From NCBI RefSeq assembly GCF_020379485.1, contig NC_063452.1, positions 31,271,608 to 31,335,607 on the forward strand: 64,000 nucleotides of DNA, in the 5' to 3' direction. Within the stretch, counting starts at the first letter, position 1. Each line of letters begins with the position of its first letter. The notes under the pieces were generated by a model, which worked only from the letters and a program-made list of their open reading frames with translations, made no database searches and had not been told where the DNA came from. The position numbers and the translations under genes were made by a program. Of this stretch, positions 44,568 through 54,567 are shown piece after piece. The DNA comes from Brassica napus (lineage: Eukaryota > Streptophyta > Magnoliopsida > Brassicales > Brassicaceae).

Positions 44568-47500
44568 CCAGAAGAAAATCCCAAAGGATTGCCACCGGTG
44601 AGAGGCATTGAGCATCAGATCGATCTCGTCCCGGGCGCCTCTCTACCGAATCGACCAGCGTACCGCACCAATCCGGTCGAGACCAAGGAGCTGGAGAAAC
44701 AGATCAACGACTTTCTTGAGAAGGGATACATCAGAGAAAGTCTCAGTCCCTGTGCCGTACCTGTTCTACTTGTACCAAAGAAGGATGGCTCCTGGAGGAT
44801 GTGTGTGGACTGCCGGGCCATAAACAACATCACGGTAAAGTATCGACATCGTATCCCTCGTCTTGATGATATGCTTGATGAACTCCATGGTTCTAAGTAC
44901 TTTTCTAAGATAGATTTGAGAAGTGACTATCATCAGATTAGGATGAAAGAAGGTGATGAATGGAAAACGGCCTTTAAAACAAAACTAGGTTTGTATGAGT
45001 GGCTTGTCATGCCCTTTGGTCTCACTAATGCACCTAGCACTTTCATGCGCCTAATGAATCATGTCTTGAGGTCTTTTATTGGTCATTTTGTTGTGGTTTA
45101 CTTTGATGACATTCTTATTTACAGCAAAAGCCTTGATGAGCACAAACAACACTTGAAATCTGTTCTTGAAGTCCTTAGAAAGGAACGTTTGTTTGCTAAC
45201 CTTGGAAAGTGTTCTTTTGGCACAGATCATGTGGTCTTTCTAGGTTTTGTTGTAGGTGCATATGGCTTGAGAGTGGACGAGCAGAAGGTCCAAGCAATCC
45301 GGGACTGGCCGATTCCGACCACCATTGGTGAAGTAAGAAGCTTCCATGGCCTTGCCGGCTTCTATAAGCGATTTGTTCAAAACTTCAGTACCTTGGCCGC
45401 TCCTCTTACTGAAGTAATCAAGAAGAACGTGGGGTTCAAATGGGGACCAGCTCAGGAAGAAGCATTCGAAATCCTTAAAGGGAAGTTGACTCATGCCCCT
45501 TTACTTGTACTTCCAGATTTTTCTAAAGCTTTTGAAATCGAATGTGATGCTTCTGGTGTTGGTATTGGTGCTGTGTTGATGCAGGAAGGAAAACCAGTGG
45601 CTTATTTCAGTGAGAAGCTTGGAGGAGCCATGCTCAACTACCCCACATACGACCAAGAACTCTATGCCTTGGTGAGGGCCCTTCAAACGTGGCAGCACTA
45701 TCTTTGGCCTAAGGAGTTCATTATCCACACTGATCATCAGTCTCTAAGACACCTTAAGGGTCAGCAAAAGCTCAACAAGAGGCATGCTCGTTGGATGGAG
45801 TTCATTGAGACATTCCCTTATGTGATCAAGTACAAACAAGGTAAGGAGAATGTTGTGGCCGATGCATTGTCTCGAAGGTATACTCTTCTCTCAGCCCTTG
45901 AAACTAAATTGCTTGGTTTTGAATTTATCAAGGATCTTTATGCCTCTGATCAGGATTTTAAAGAGATTTTTCGAAAATGCCCAAATGTTGCTTATGGCAA
46001 ATACTTTCAAAATTCTGGTTTCTTATTCTTTGATAACCGTTTGTGTGTGCCCCAATGTTCTTTGAGGGAGTTGTTTCTCAGGGAAGCTCATGGAGGTGGG
46101 CTTATGGGACACTTTGGTGTCAAAAAGACTGACAAGGCGGTTCATGATCACTTCTATTGGCCAAGCTTAATGAAAGATGTGGAACGGATATGTAGCCGTT
46201 GTGTGGTGTGCAAGAAGTCTAAGTCCAAATCTTCAAACCACGGTTTGTATTCTGCACTTCCTATTCCTTCTCATCCTTGGGTAGACATTTCTATGGATTT
46301 CGTGTTAGGATTGCCAAGGTCTAAGTCTGGACGAGATTCAATCTTTGTTGTTGTTGACAGATTTTCGAAAATGGCTCATTTCATTCCTTGTCATAAAACG
46401 GATGATGCCACACAAGTTGCTGATTTGTTCTTTAGAGAGATTATTAGATTGCATGGAATGCCTAAGACCATTGTATCTGATCGTGATGCTAAGTTCCTTA
46501 GTTATTTTTGGAAAACCTTATGGTCTAAACTAGGAACAAGATTGATATGTTCCACAACTTGTCATCCGCAAACTGATGGTCAAACTGAAGTTGTTAATCG
46601 AACCTTGTCTGCTCTACTTAGATCTTTGGTTAAAAAGAATCTTAGGCTTTGGGAAGAATGTTTACCACATGTTGAGTTTGCTTACAATCATGCAATGCAT
46701 TCTGCTACAAAGTTTTCTCCTTTTGAAGTTGTTTATGGGTTTAATCCTTTGTGTCCACTTGATCTTTTACCTTTGCCTTTGAGTGAAAGAGTTAATACAG
46801 ATGGCAAAAGGAAGGCGGACACTATCAAAAAGCTACATGAACAGGTTCGTGCAAACATTGAAGCCAAGACCGAGATCTATAGAAGATATGCCAATCAGAA
46901 AAGAAAGGAGGTTATTTTCAAAGAAGGCGATCTTGTTTGGGTTTACTTAAGGAAGGAGCGATTTCCACAAGAAAGAAAGTCTAAACTTATGCCTCGGGTC
47001 GATGGTCCATTCCAGATCCTTAAAAAGATCAATGACAATGCTTATCAGCTTGATCTTCAAGGTAAGTATGACATTTCTTCGATCTTTAACGTTTCTGATC
47101 TTTCCCTTTTTATTGCAGATGATCCGGATTTGTGGTCAAATCCTTTTGAAGAAGGAGGGAATGATGTGCCCCAGTCCGAGGATCAGTCCATGGAATCAGA
47201 TCAGAACGAGGATCAGAACGTCCGGAACAACGCAACTGAGGTTCAATCCATCGATCGGGCCAAACATACCGCTCGGGCCGTGTATCGTCTTGACCCGCAC
47301 TCGTCCGGATTGGAGCTTCAGCATAACCCACGACCAGATGATCAAATCAACCGCACTGAAGTTCGCCTTTCCCGTCCTGTTCGTCATGCTAAGTCCATTG
47401 GTCAAGCCAGAAGTGAAGTTGTTCGAGTGGAATCCAAATCCGACCATGGTCTCTCTCTCTTAAGCCGTCTTGGCCGAACCGGCGATCGTTCTGATGAACT

Positions 47501-47705
47501 GATCCGACACTTCGATCAGTTCATGAACTTTGATCAGCCAAATCTCTCTAAGGCAAGACTCTTGAGGTTGTCCGAAGACTTAGCCACCTTTTGGCCCGGA
47601 ACAGTCCATGAAAGTCACCCGTCCGTACATGAAGAACGAACCGGCCGTGTACTTCTTCTCACCGCGGGACGTGCTATCAGTTACACCGAACCTGGACAAG
47701 AGTAG
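44559..47705 (+). CDS. Chromovirus pol (RT, RNase H, integrase), 1048 codons, ending inside the 3' LTR
   Basis: Reverse transcriptase occupies residues about 60-240: the first catalytic aspartate is in KIDL (D119), and YFDD is at 181-184. RNase H follows with D330, E367 and D392. Integrase has a zinc part (H511, H518, C548, C551) and a DD35E core at D580, D641 and E677. This copies element RNA to DNA and inserts it. Residues from about 868 to the stop, some 180, are encoded within the 3' LTR. The usual glycine of the DL(K/R)SGYHQ motif is aspartate (D123), which may impair RT. No chromodomain is recognisable at the C-terminus. The ATG at 44559 is only the first in this frame; the natural product would be a gag-pol fusion. 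Confidence 0.95.
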   Translation: MCFPEENPKGLPPVRGIEHQIDLVPGASLPNRPAYRTNPVETKELEKQINDFLEKGYIRESLSPCAVPVLLVPKKDGSWRMCVDCRAINNITVKYRHRIPRLDDMLDELHGSKYFSKIDLRSDYHQIRMKEGDEWKTAFKTKLGLYEWLVMPFGLTNAPSTFMRLMNHVLRSFIGHFVVVYFDDILIYSKSLDEHKQHLKSVLEVLRKERLFANLGKCSFGTDHVVFLGFVVGAYGLRVDEQKVQAIRDWPIPTTIGEVRSFHGLAGFYKRFVQNFSTLAAPLTEVIKKNVGFKWGPAQEEAFEILKGKLTHAPLLVLPDFSKAFEIECDASGVGIGAVLMQEGKPVAYFSEKLGGAMLNYPTYDQELYALVRALQTWQHYLWPKEFIIHTDHQSLRHLKGQQKLNKRHARWMEFIETFPYVIKYKQGKENVVADALSRRYTLLSALETKLLGFEFIKDLYASDQDFKEIFRKCPNVAYGKYFQNSGFLFFDNRLCVPQCSLRELFLREAHGGGLMGHFGVKKTDKAVHDHFYWPSLMKDVERICSRCVVCKKSKSKSSNHGLYSALPIPSHPWVDISMDFVLGLPRSKSGRDSIFVVVDRFSKMAHFIPCHKTDDATQVADLFFREIIRLHGMPKTIVSDRDAKFLSYFWKTLWSKLGTRLICSTTCHPQTDGQTEVVNRTLSALLRSLVKKNLRLWEECLPHVEFAYNHAMHSATKFSPFEVVYGFNPLCPLDLLPLPLSERVNTDGKRKADTIKKLHEQVRANIEAKTEIYRRYANQKRKEVIFKEGDLVWVYLRKERFPQERKSKLMPRVDGPFQILKKINDNAYQLDLQGKYDISSIFNVSDLSLFIADDPDLWSNPFEEGGNDVPQSEDQSMESDQNEDQNVRNNATEVQSIDRAKHTARAVYRLDPHSSGLELQHNPRPDDQINRTEVRLSRPVRHAKSIGQARSEVVRVESKSDHGLSLLSRLGRTGDRSDELIRHFDQFMNFDQPNLSKARLLRLSEDLATFWPGTVHESHPSVHEERTGRVLLLTAGRAISYTEPGQE

Positions 47706-48126
47706 CTGAAGAGTTCAAATCTACCAGTCAACATTATTTTCTGTTCTTTGACTAGATCTGGTCTTCTATCTATTTTCTATGTCTCTTTTTCATACATTCT
47801 ACTTATTATCTTTGACTACAAGTTGTATAAGTATGAGAACACATCTTTGAGATGAGACAATCGATTTTCCTTATTCATTTTTGAGTGTTCTTTCTTTGTT
47901 CTTTGATTAGAACATTCTTGTTCCCTTGGTGAGGCTATCTCCAAGTGAATCCCCTTTCTTTGAGCCGGACTTGTGTGTCAAATCAAGCGGCCATTGAGAG
48001 TTCTAGTAGTATCATTGGGACTTCCGCATCCCTTTGTGTCACTAAACAATCCATCAGTTCTCAATCTCTTCAGATCGAGTTCATATCATCAGATTCGGTT
48101 GAGTGTTCGTTCCTTAGGGTTCTTCA
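47162..48126 (+). repeat. 3' LTR of the chromovirus
   Basis: 965 bp, the same length as the 5' LTR, about nine substitutions by eye and no indels noticed. The pol stop codon (47703-47705) lies 540 bases inside. Confidence 0.95.
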
Positions 48127-48346
48127 GTAACCCATTTACTCAGGCCCTCCCTTTCCATTTTCATGTGCGCAGGACTGTAAGTAGAAATATATGGATATGG
48201 GTGTGACAGTATTTCAAAGAAGGTTATGCATCCGTCGACTCTTGGGACCAGTAACGGGACACGTAGGGTTGTCTAAATGAGTAGACACGTGTTCATAACG
48301 CCCTTTCGATAACCCCGGTCGGACGCCGGGGGATCGGGCCGTTACA
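48127..48346 (+). repeat. 5' LTR of the AT-hook element, second piece
   Basis: Begins with the target duplication GTAAC and continues as CCATTTACTCAGGCC to GGGCCGTTACA, matching 51768-51985 of the 3' LTR. Confidence 0.95.
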
Positions 48347-48348
48347 AT

Positions 48349-48360
48349 TGGTATCAGAGC
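48349..48360 (+). promoter_or_regulatory. Primer-binding site of the AT-hook element (initiator tRNA-Met)
   Basis: TGGTATCAGAGC starts two bases after the end of the 5' LTR. Confidence 0.9.
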
Positions 48361-48597
48361 GGGGGTTAAAATCCCTTAGTTCTGTCCTAAGGTATCGACA
48401 TTTCCGACGTTTTAAAAAAAAAGCTTGTTTTCATTAAAAGAAAAGAGTTTGTGAAAGCTTTGATTCTTCTAAAAGTTGTGAAACGATTTCAAACCACCCA
48501 CTATATCTATACTTCTATTATGGTTCTGATCAGATCCTTACCTGCAGGATGACTTCGCCAGCCAGCGATGACCATGAAGCCGGTCGTGGGTACCAGG

Positions 48598-49283
48598 TAG
48601 GCCTGGGCATTTCGGGTATCGGTTCGGTTTGGTTCGGGTATTTCGGGTTTTGGGTAGTTCGGATAGGGGCTAGAGGATCCAATTAGTACTTGACCTATTT
48701 TCGGTTCGGTTCGGTTCGGATAGTTTCGGGTTCGGTTCGGTTCAGATAGTAAATGTAGGAACCGGAAAATATCCGAAAAAAGTTCGGTTCTCATTTGGAT
48801 CCGGTTCGGGTTCGGATAGTTCGGATAGTTTGGATAATTTGGATAAAATATTGGTTATTTAAGGTAAAATATCGGTTATTTAAGGTAAAATATCAAATAA
48901 TTAGGATGATTTAGATAAATTTTTTGGATATTTCGGATTACTTTGGATATTTCGGATAAAACTATCCGGATAGTTTCGGATACTTTCGGGTAGTTTGGAT
49001 ACTTTATAATAATTTAGTTATCCTCAACTATTTTCAAATACTTTTAATAGAATTTTAAATTAAAAATATATATTTAGTGATGTTATATGTATATATAATT
49101 AATATTTTATATATTCGGATACCCGTTCGGTTCTCGGTTCGGTTCCGGTTCGGTTCGGTTATTTCGGATATAAAAATATAGGAACCGTTCGGGTATTTGA
49201 GGGTATTGGTCCGGTTCCGGTTTCGGGTATTTCGGTTCGGTTTCGGTTCGGTTCTTCGGTTCCGGTTATTTTGCCCAGGCCTA
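48598..49283. mobile_element. hAT-like non-autonomous element, 686 bp
   Basis: Perfect 8 bp flanks GTACCAGG (48590-48597 and 49284-49291) enclose ends TAGGCCTGGGCA and TGCCCAGGCCTA-type inverted repeats. The interior is dominated by TTCGGTTCGG and TTCGGATA words and encodes nothing. It landed just in front of the AT-hook ORF. Confidence 0.9.
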
Positions 49284-49298
49284 GTACCAGGTACCATC

Positions 49299-49814
49299 AT
49301 GGCTGGACCCGATTTACACACAGACCCAGCGTACCATAATGGGAAGGGTGAGACCTCGTCGGGGACACCCCTTCCTGAAGTTCCACCCCACACAAAAGAG
49401 TTTGAATGGTTGGGAGATCAGCCACGTAAGATCTTTTCGAGCCAAGCCGCGTCGGCCAAGTATGAACCGAAAGTGATGTCGGTTAAGCGAAGACGGGGTC
49501 GTCCAAGGAAGGAGACGCCGGCGCCTGGCACGGAGGGGACCCCTATGACGCCCTTCGAGGAGCCACAAAGGAAGAAACGGGGACGCCCGCGAAAATCCTC
49601 AACCCCGAAGGAAACTATCACCGAAGAAAGTTTGGAACCTTGTGGGTGTGATGTTTTGGTTCAGATGGTCCAGAAACCTCACACGGTGAAGGACTACTTG
49701 GAAGAGTTCCTGGACACAGCCAAGGAGTGCAAACCGAAGCCTGCATCTAGTGGTGCCGACGTAGGTGGTTCCGGATCCGAGGCCGACCGTGTCTCTCCAC
49801 ATCTTTGTGGCTAG
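49299..49814 (+). CDS. AT-hook protein encoded inside an LTR element, 171 aa
   Basis: The ATG at 49299 is the first beyond the inserted hAT-like element; the frame is open further left only through that insertion. Two AT-hooks are clear, RRRGRPRK (residues about 68-75) and KKRGRPRK (about 94-101). AT-hooks bind the minor groove of AT-rich DNA. Flanking parts are hydrophilic and rich in P, E, T and S; there is no signal peptide, membrane segment or gag/pol motif. It is the only ORF between the LTRs. It could be a captured host nuclear-protein gene or the relic of a longer ORF. The frame is intact with a normal TAG stop. Whether it helps the element is unknown. Confidence 0.6.
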   Translation: MAGPDLHTDPAYHNGKGETSSGTPLPEVPPHTKEFEWLGDQPRKIFSSQAASAKYEPKVMSVKRRRGRPRKETPAPGTEGTPMTPFEEPQRKKRGRPRKSSTPKETITEESLEPCGCDVLVQMVQKPHTVKDYLEEFLDTAKECKPKPASSGADVGGSGSEADRVSPHLCG

Positions 49815-50150
49815 TTGAGGCTTCATGATCATTCCGTAGGAGTAGGACACATGCATTTCTATTGGACCTACTTTATTTATTGATTGTTGGATTTGGTGTT
49901 TCTTTCCCATTTCTTCAGGCATTCTGTGAGTTGTACAGATGCCTTGAGCTTTTTAAACTATTGAGGTCCTACTCCATTGCATTTATGAAATTCATTCGTT
50001 GGTTTTTTTTAAAAAAAAAAGATTCCAGAACAATGTGTTCCTCGCCTTGTATGCCTCCCTTGTTTGTTGTGTGAATGTGTGAGCCATTTTGGTAACATAT
50101 GCTAAGGTCGGAAGTTTAGGGCTTAGAAATCGAGGACGAATTCCGATTAA
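49815..50150. other. Non-coding region between the AT-hook ORF and the polypurine tract
   Basis: No gene seen. The last bases (GAGGACGAATTCCGATTAAC) before the polypurine tract resemble the end region of gypsy-type elements. Confidence 0.4.
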
Positions 50151-50162
50151 CAGGGGGAGAAT
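50151..50162 (+). promoter_or_regulatory. Polypurine tract of the AT-hook element
   Basis: CAGGGGGAGAAT lies directly before the TG of the 3' LTR, the site for plus-strand priming. Confidence 0.85.
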
Positions 50163-51985
50163 TGTAACGGCCTGGTTCCTGGCCCAAAAATTTCCATAAA
50201 AGAATGGGCTTTTCTACGGCTCATTTGACAAAACCTTGGGTTCCCTTTACCTTTTCCTATAAAAAGAGCTGCAGCCCCCTTCTTTTGTCTCATCACAAAT
50301 CTGAAGCGAAGCTCTGCAGAGAATTCCCTGAGGCCGAAAACCCTAGCCGTCGAGCTCTCTCTCTCTCATGCGCCGTCTCTCTCTTCTTCTCTCTCTCTCC
50401 TCCGCGCCGTCGCTCTCCCTCCTCCGCGCCGTCGCTCTCCCTCTCTCTCTCCTCGCGGTCGCTCTCTCTCTCCCTCTCCTCGCCGGCGCCTTGTGGTGGT
50501 GGTGGTGGTGGTGGTGATCAGACCTCATCCCCTTGTCTCTTGTTTCCAGATCCAGATCCAGATCCAGATCTAGACTAAGGTGGAGTGTCTCGAACCCAAC
50601 CTCCTCTCATGATTCTGTATACTCCTTTATGTTGGAGTTAGGATTTATTAGCTCATGTTTGAGAGCTAGGTTGATAGAACATGTTTATTGCTAGGATGTT
50701 AGCTGAATGGATCATGATGCATAAGAACCCTCATACTGTTAAATGGGTCTTAATGAACTATCTTGTGTTGTTGTGATGATTGGTTGATGATTGATGCTTG
50801 TATGATTGGTTGTGTAGTCCCATGGGTTGATTGTGAATAAAGCTAGGATGCTAGGAAGAAGCGACTGCTAAGATGATAGATGAGTATTGATTGCTAATGT
50901 TATTGCAAGTAGAACTTGAGTGCGATGTGTATTGTGTGAGACACCGATAACGGGTGGCGTCTAGTGAACGTGTATGAGTACGAGTCTAAGTGAAAGTGAA
51001 TGAGAATGAGTAAGTGAAAGTGAAAGTGAAAGGGAATGAGAATAAGAATGTGAACGTGTCAAGGAACTTGCTTGATGTTCTGTTTGGACCACCGAGAACG
51101 GGTGGACGTCTAGAGTCTAAGATGTGTGACCTGCGGGACAGTAGCCTAACAAGAGGTACCTGCAGGAGCCCACGGGACAGTAGCCTAACAAGAGGTACCC
51201 GTGGGAGTGACCCGCGGGACAGTAGCCTAACAAGAGGTACCCGCGGGAGTGAACCGTGGGACAGTAGCCTAACAAGAGGTACCCACGGGAAATGTGTAGT
51301 GGCGCCATAAGATCGAGTCAATGCCGAGTCGTGGCGTAATTATGGCTATTATAACCGGGGGGCGGACAGTGCCAGGATGGGCCAACGTGCTGCAATTCGG
51401 ATAGCCATGTAGGAGCTGGAGGGGGACGGATGCTCGAAAGAGGCACCCTTCCAGGGCAAGCCGGAACGCGTAGGGACATTCGTAAACAGCTATAGGTCCA
51501 TACGTCTAGGATGAATGGAGTCGAGTCGGTTGTGTATGTCGAGTCGGTTGAGTCTATTGAATTATGTGTGTAGCAACGACTGAGATCATTGTTAGGTTGA
51601 TCGCTAGGGTTTTAGTAAAGTATAGAATCGTATTGCTTGGAAATGATAATGGTAGAATGTTCTAGAATGCATTTGGATTGATTGTAGTGGCTAGTCAGCC
51701 TTGGTTCCCGCATAGAGTAGTATAAAGTGTCATGCAGGCAGACTGGTCTAGAATCACTTCACTGAGTAACCCATTTACTCAGGCCCTCCCTTTCTATTTT
51801 CATGTGCGCAGGACTGTAAGTAGAAGTATATGGATATGGGTGTGACAGTATTTCAAAGAAGGTTATGCTTCCGTCGACTCTTGGGACCTGTAACGGAACA
51901 CGTAGGGTTGTCTAAATGATTAGACACGTATTCATAACGCCCTTTCGATAACCCCAATCGGACGCCGGGGGATCGGGCCGTTATA
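50163..51985 (+). repeat. 3' LTR of the AT-hook element, 1823 bp
   Basis: Complete LTR. It contains CT-rich low-complexity sequence (50355-50480) and the four-unit tandem repeat at 51137-51290. It shows the uninterrupted target site (GAGTAACCCATTTACTC) that the chromovirus used in the other LTR. The end CCGTTATA differs from CCGTTACA of the 5' LTR by one transition. Confidence 0.95.
50258..50265 (+). promoter_or_regulatory. TATA box in the 3' LTR
   Basis: TATAAAAA, 95 bases into the LTR, in a typical promoter setting. The corresponding bases are deleted from the 5' LTR. Confidence 0.65.
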
Positions 51986-52465
51986 GAATGAGTGTAATAT
52001 AATCTACTGAATGAAATATATACGTTTTAACGATTCACATAAATTCTTAAAATATGTTTTGAGAGACGGTAACAGTCGTGAAAATATCTGCACGACTCTG
52101 TTTTTTTATAAAACTGTAAAGAACGTATTCACATTTACTTACTGAGAATCTCACTTCTCACATTCAAACATTTGTCACTTACCTAATAACATCCGTATTA
52201 TATTATCTATATAACCCAACACAACATCCAAGCAAAGGTGAGTTGCTTATACAAATTGAAACATTGGAAAAAATACTAAAGATGATGAATCTTGAAATAA
52301 ATTTAACTCACTAATGAGTCTCATGTTGCTCATATATCCTAATATCCTACAATCTTGAAATACAACAATAGCACAAATCTATATGATCAAGATAACATTT
52401 TCACTGGTGGGTGATAACAGTAACAACCAGATGATACGATGTCCTTCTAGAGCTTAAACAGATAA
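51986..52465. other. Spacer right of the retrotransposon nest
   Basis: AT-rich, without recognisable genes. It includes whatever 3' untranslated part the MKK2-like fragment had. Confidence 0.4.
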
Positions 52466-53005
52466 CTAACCAGAGATATTCTTAAGCGTTGGAAGCAGAG
52501 ACCATGCATCTACGAAGTAAGACACCATATTGATCCCAGAGTTGTCGTCGTACTTCTTCAAGAAAGGATGTTCCTAAGATGTTTTTTAGAGGATGGTGAT
52601 TTCAACATATGAATTGAATAGAAAAGGATGTAACATGGATTTCTATATAAAACAAACCATTAGTTCCTTTGCGGAGATTTGACTGTTCGAGTCCTTTTGC
52701 AAACTGAAAGAGAGTGTACAGTAGTAGAATATCTTGAAATTAGTAACTACTCCAGGAGATGAATGAATGAAAAGATAGATTATTACCATGTGTAGATGAA
52801 TGAAGATAACTCAAAGGAGAAACATTCTGAAGGAAGAGTGGGTGGTGGTTGGTCAACTATAGCTTCCATGAACCTGAAAAGACTGCTCCATGTTTTCTCT
52901 TCATCTGAGGTGGATATGGCTCATGTTGCGCAATTGAAGCACTACAAAACCCAAGCTCCATACCTCACTTTTATTACCGTACTTGTTCTCAACGTTTCTC
53001 GCTGG
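52466..53005 (-). pseudogene. MKK2-like: MKK2-like MAP kinase kinase, C-terminal fragment
   Basis: Three minus-strand exons, 52787-53005, 52658-52703 and 52466-52573, match the C-terminal kinase lobe of plant MKK1/MKK2. They read ENKYGNKSEVWSLGFVVL, then FMEAIVDQPPPTLPS, then LQKDSNSQISAKELM and EHPFLKKYDDNSGINMVSYF. The phase of both introns fits (for example a TG|T split cysteine before LQKD). MKK2 relays stress and cold signals by phosphorylating MAP kinases. The first exon has a frameshift near VVLQ and a TGA where glycine is expected. The N-lobe, catalytic loop and activation loop are missing, and the tail is a few residues short. It is a non-functional fragment with its introns kept, so DNA-level copying, possibly by a transposon. 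Confidence 0.9.
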
Positions 53006-54449
53006 CTGTTATATGAATAATAGTTGAAAAACTGAGCAACTGAGCAGTCACACCTCCGCGGTGGATGAAAAATGCCCGATCTTCAGATCAGCAAGAATGA
53101 TAGATAAGTTAGCCATTATATTGACAACAAAGTTTCAATTGTAATAGGATTTGTGAGGATGATGTTTAGGGGAAGAAGAGAGACCTTTTAATAGGTGAAC
53201 TTACACCGCCTGGAAGAGAGATGAGAAGTCTTGAATGAGTAATCGTGGATGGCGTGGGTCCAAGGAGTAGAAAAGGCTGTTAATGGCGATGAACCACTTA
53301 ATCCAGTAACGTACCAGACGCAATGAATCGGAGACGAAACGCCAAGAAGGAGACCGACATAGAGATTCAACATGAATATTTGACACAGACAACCTCCATT
53401 GGAGTTTGAAACAATAGCAGCTTCGGAGAACAAAGAACCGTAGAATTATATTGAAGAAGACAAAGGGTGAAGATAGTAACCTATTAGAATTTTTTGGTCA
53501 GCCCAAATAACGTTTCTTAGCCCACAAAAGAATAAATATTTGCCAAAGCCCATCAAAATCAGTCCACGAACGAAAAAAAAAGAAAAACTCGAGACATCAA
53601 GGGACACCTGGCGCGTTCTCGGACATTTGATGTGATTTGATTTTTAATGGGGTTTTAGATGATTTCAATAAGTTGCAGAGATTTAAGTGATTTTTGTTAA
53701 ACTACTCTAGAATATCACCTAAAACTATGGGATTTGGGTTTTAAATTTTTTAACTAAGAAATCCAACCCAAACACCCTAAAATTACCTGAAAAATTTAAA
53801 ACTCCACAACTTAAAATATTTTCAGTAACAGTGGATTTCAAAGTAGTTTAAGAAATGTCAAATTCAATAACAGTGGATTTTAAATGAGTTTTTAAAATTC
53901 ATGTTTCAATAACAGTAGATTTGTCATTTTAATACAAATCACCTGAAACTCTCAGTTGAATACATCCCCCTAACTCTAAATGCCCCTCCCTCTCCATTAC
54001 AAATGCTGATTTCACCCTGTAATAAAAAATAATATATATATATTTTTTTTTAAATATAAAATTCGGTAAAACGTGGTTAAAGACGTTAGGGACCTTAATG
54101 AAATCAACTTATTACCAACCCGACCCAACCAAACTAAATCGGGTCGAACCCGATTCCTAATCTCTAAACGACGCATTTTGTCTCTCTCCACCTAAATCCC
54201 CACTCATCTCTTTCCGGCTCCTCTCTCTTGCGATTACGAAACAGAACCCTAGCCTCCGTGCGTCGTGGCCTTCTTCGTCGTCCTCGTCCGTCTAAATCAA
54301 GAATCCATCATTCTCTCCCTCTTATTTCTCGGGTTGCAACTCTCTATTTGTAATCGTTTGCGAGTTAAACCCAAAATTCTAGTGTCGAGAACCGCTTCGT
54401 TTCTTCTTCCTTCTCCGACGAAATCTAGTCTCCATCTTCGTTCCTTTTC
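53006..54449. other. Spacer with short gene-like and MITE-like pieces
   Basis: 53190-53460 has minus-strand open frames that I cannot assign. 53640-53975 is AT-rich, repeats CAATAACAGT(G/A)GATTT three times and ends in a GGGGGATGTATTCAAC-type motif on the minus strand, suggesting an old MITE. 54160-54450 is CT-rich and probably the promoter and 5' untranslated exon of the following gene, with a donor site (GTAAGT) near 54450. Confidence 0.4.
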
Positions 54450-54567
54450 GTAAGTGAGTAGTTTCCTTTTTGAGTATTACATTGTTGAGATGTCTTAATT
54501 GATGTTTGCTATGCGGTATGCATTTGGAGTAATTGACTTGTTGTGTTTGTAACTTCTTGTACAGGAA

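Larger units (their letters stand above)
41994..48126 (+). mobile_element. Chromovirus-type gypsy LTR retrotransposon, 6133 bp, nested
   Basis: The element lies exactly between two copies of GTAAC (41989-41993 and 48127-48131) within the LTR of the AT-hook element, whose uninterrupted 3' LTR shows the empty site GAGTAACCCATT. Its two LTRs are each 965 bp and differ at about nine positions by eye. Between them are a perfect tRNA-iMet primer site, gag and pol in plant chromovirus order (RT, RNase H, integrase). Two single-base indels and a loss of the zinc knuckle and protease make it defective, although it is young. Confidence 0.95.
40543..51985 (+). mobile_element. LTR retrotransposon without gag/pol, carrying an AT-hook ORF; host of nested insertions
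   Basis: The 3' LTR (50163-51985) is complete and runs TGTAACGG to CCGTTATA. The 5' LTR is in two pieces (40543-41993 and 48127-48346) because a chromovirus inserted into it, and it lacks the first ~120 bp of the LTR. A tRNA-Met primer site follows at 48349. The internal region (48361-50162) is only about 1.8 kb and, once the inserted hAT-like element at 48598-49283 is set aside, about 1.1 kb. It encodes one AT-hook protein and no gag, protease, RT or integrase. A polypurine tract (CAGGGGGAGAAT) borders the 3' LTR. The general look is gypsy-like. Confidence 0.85.
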
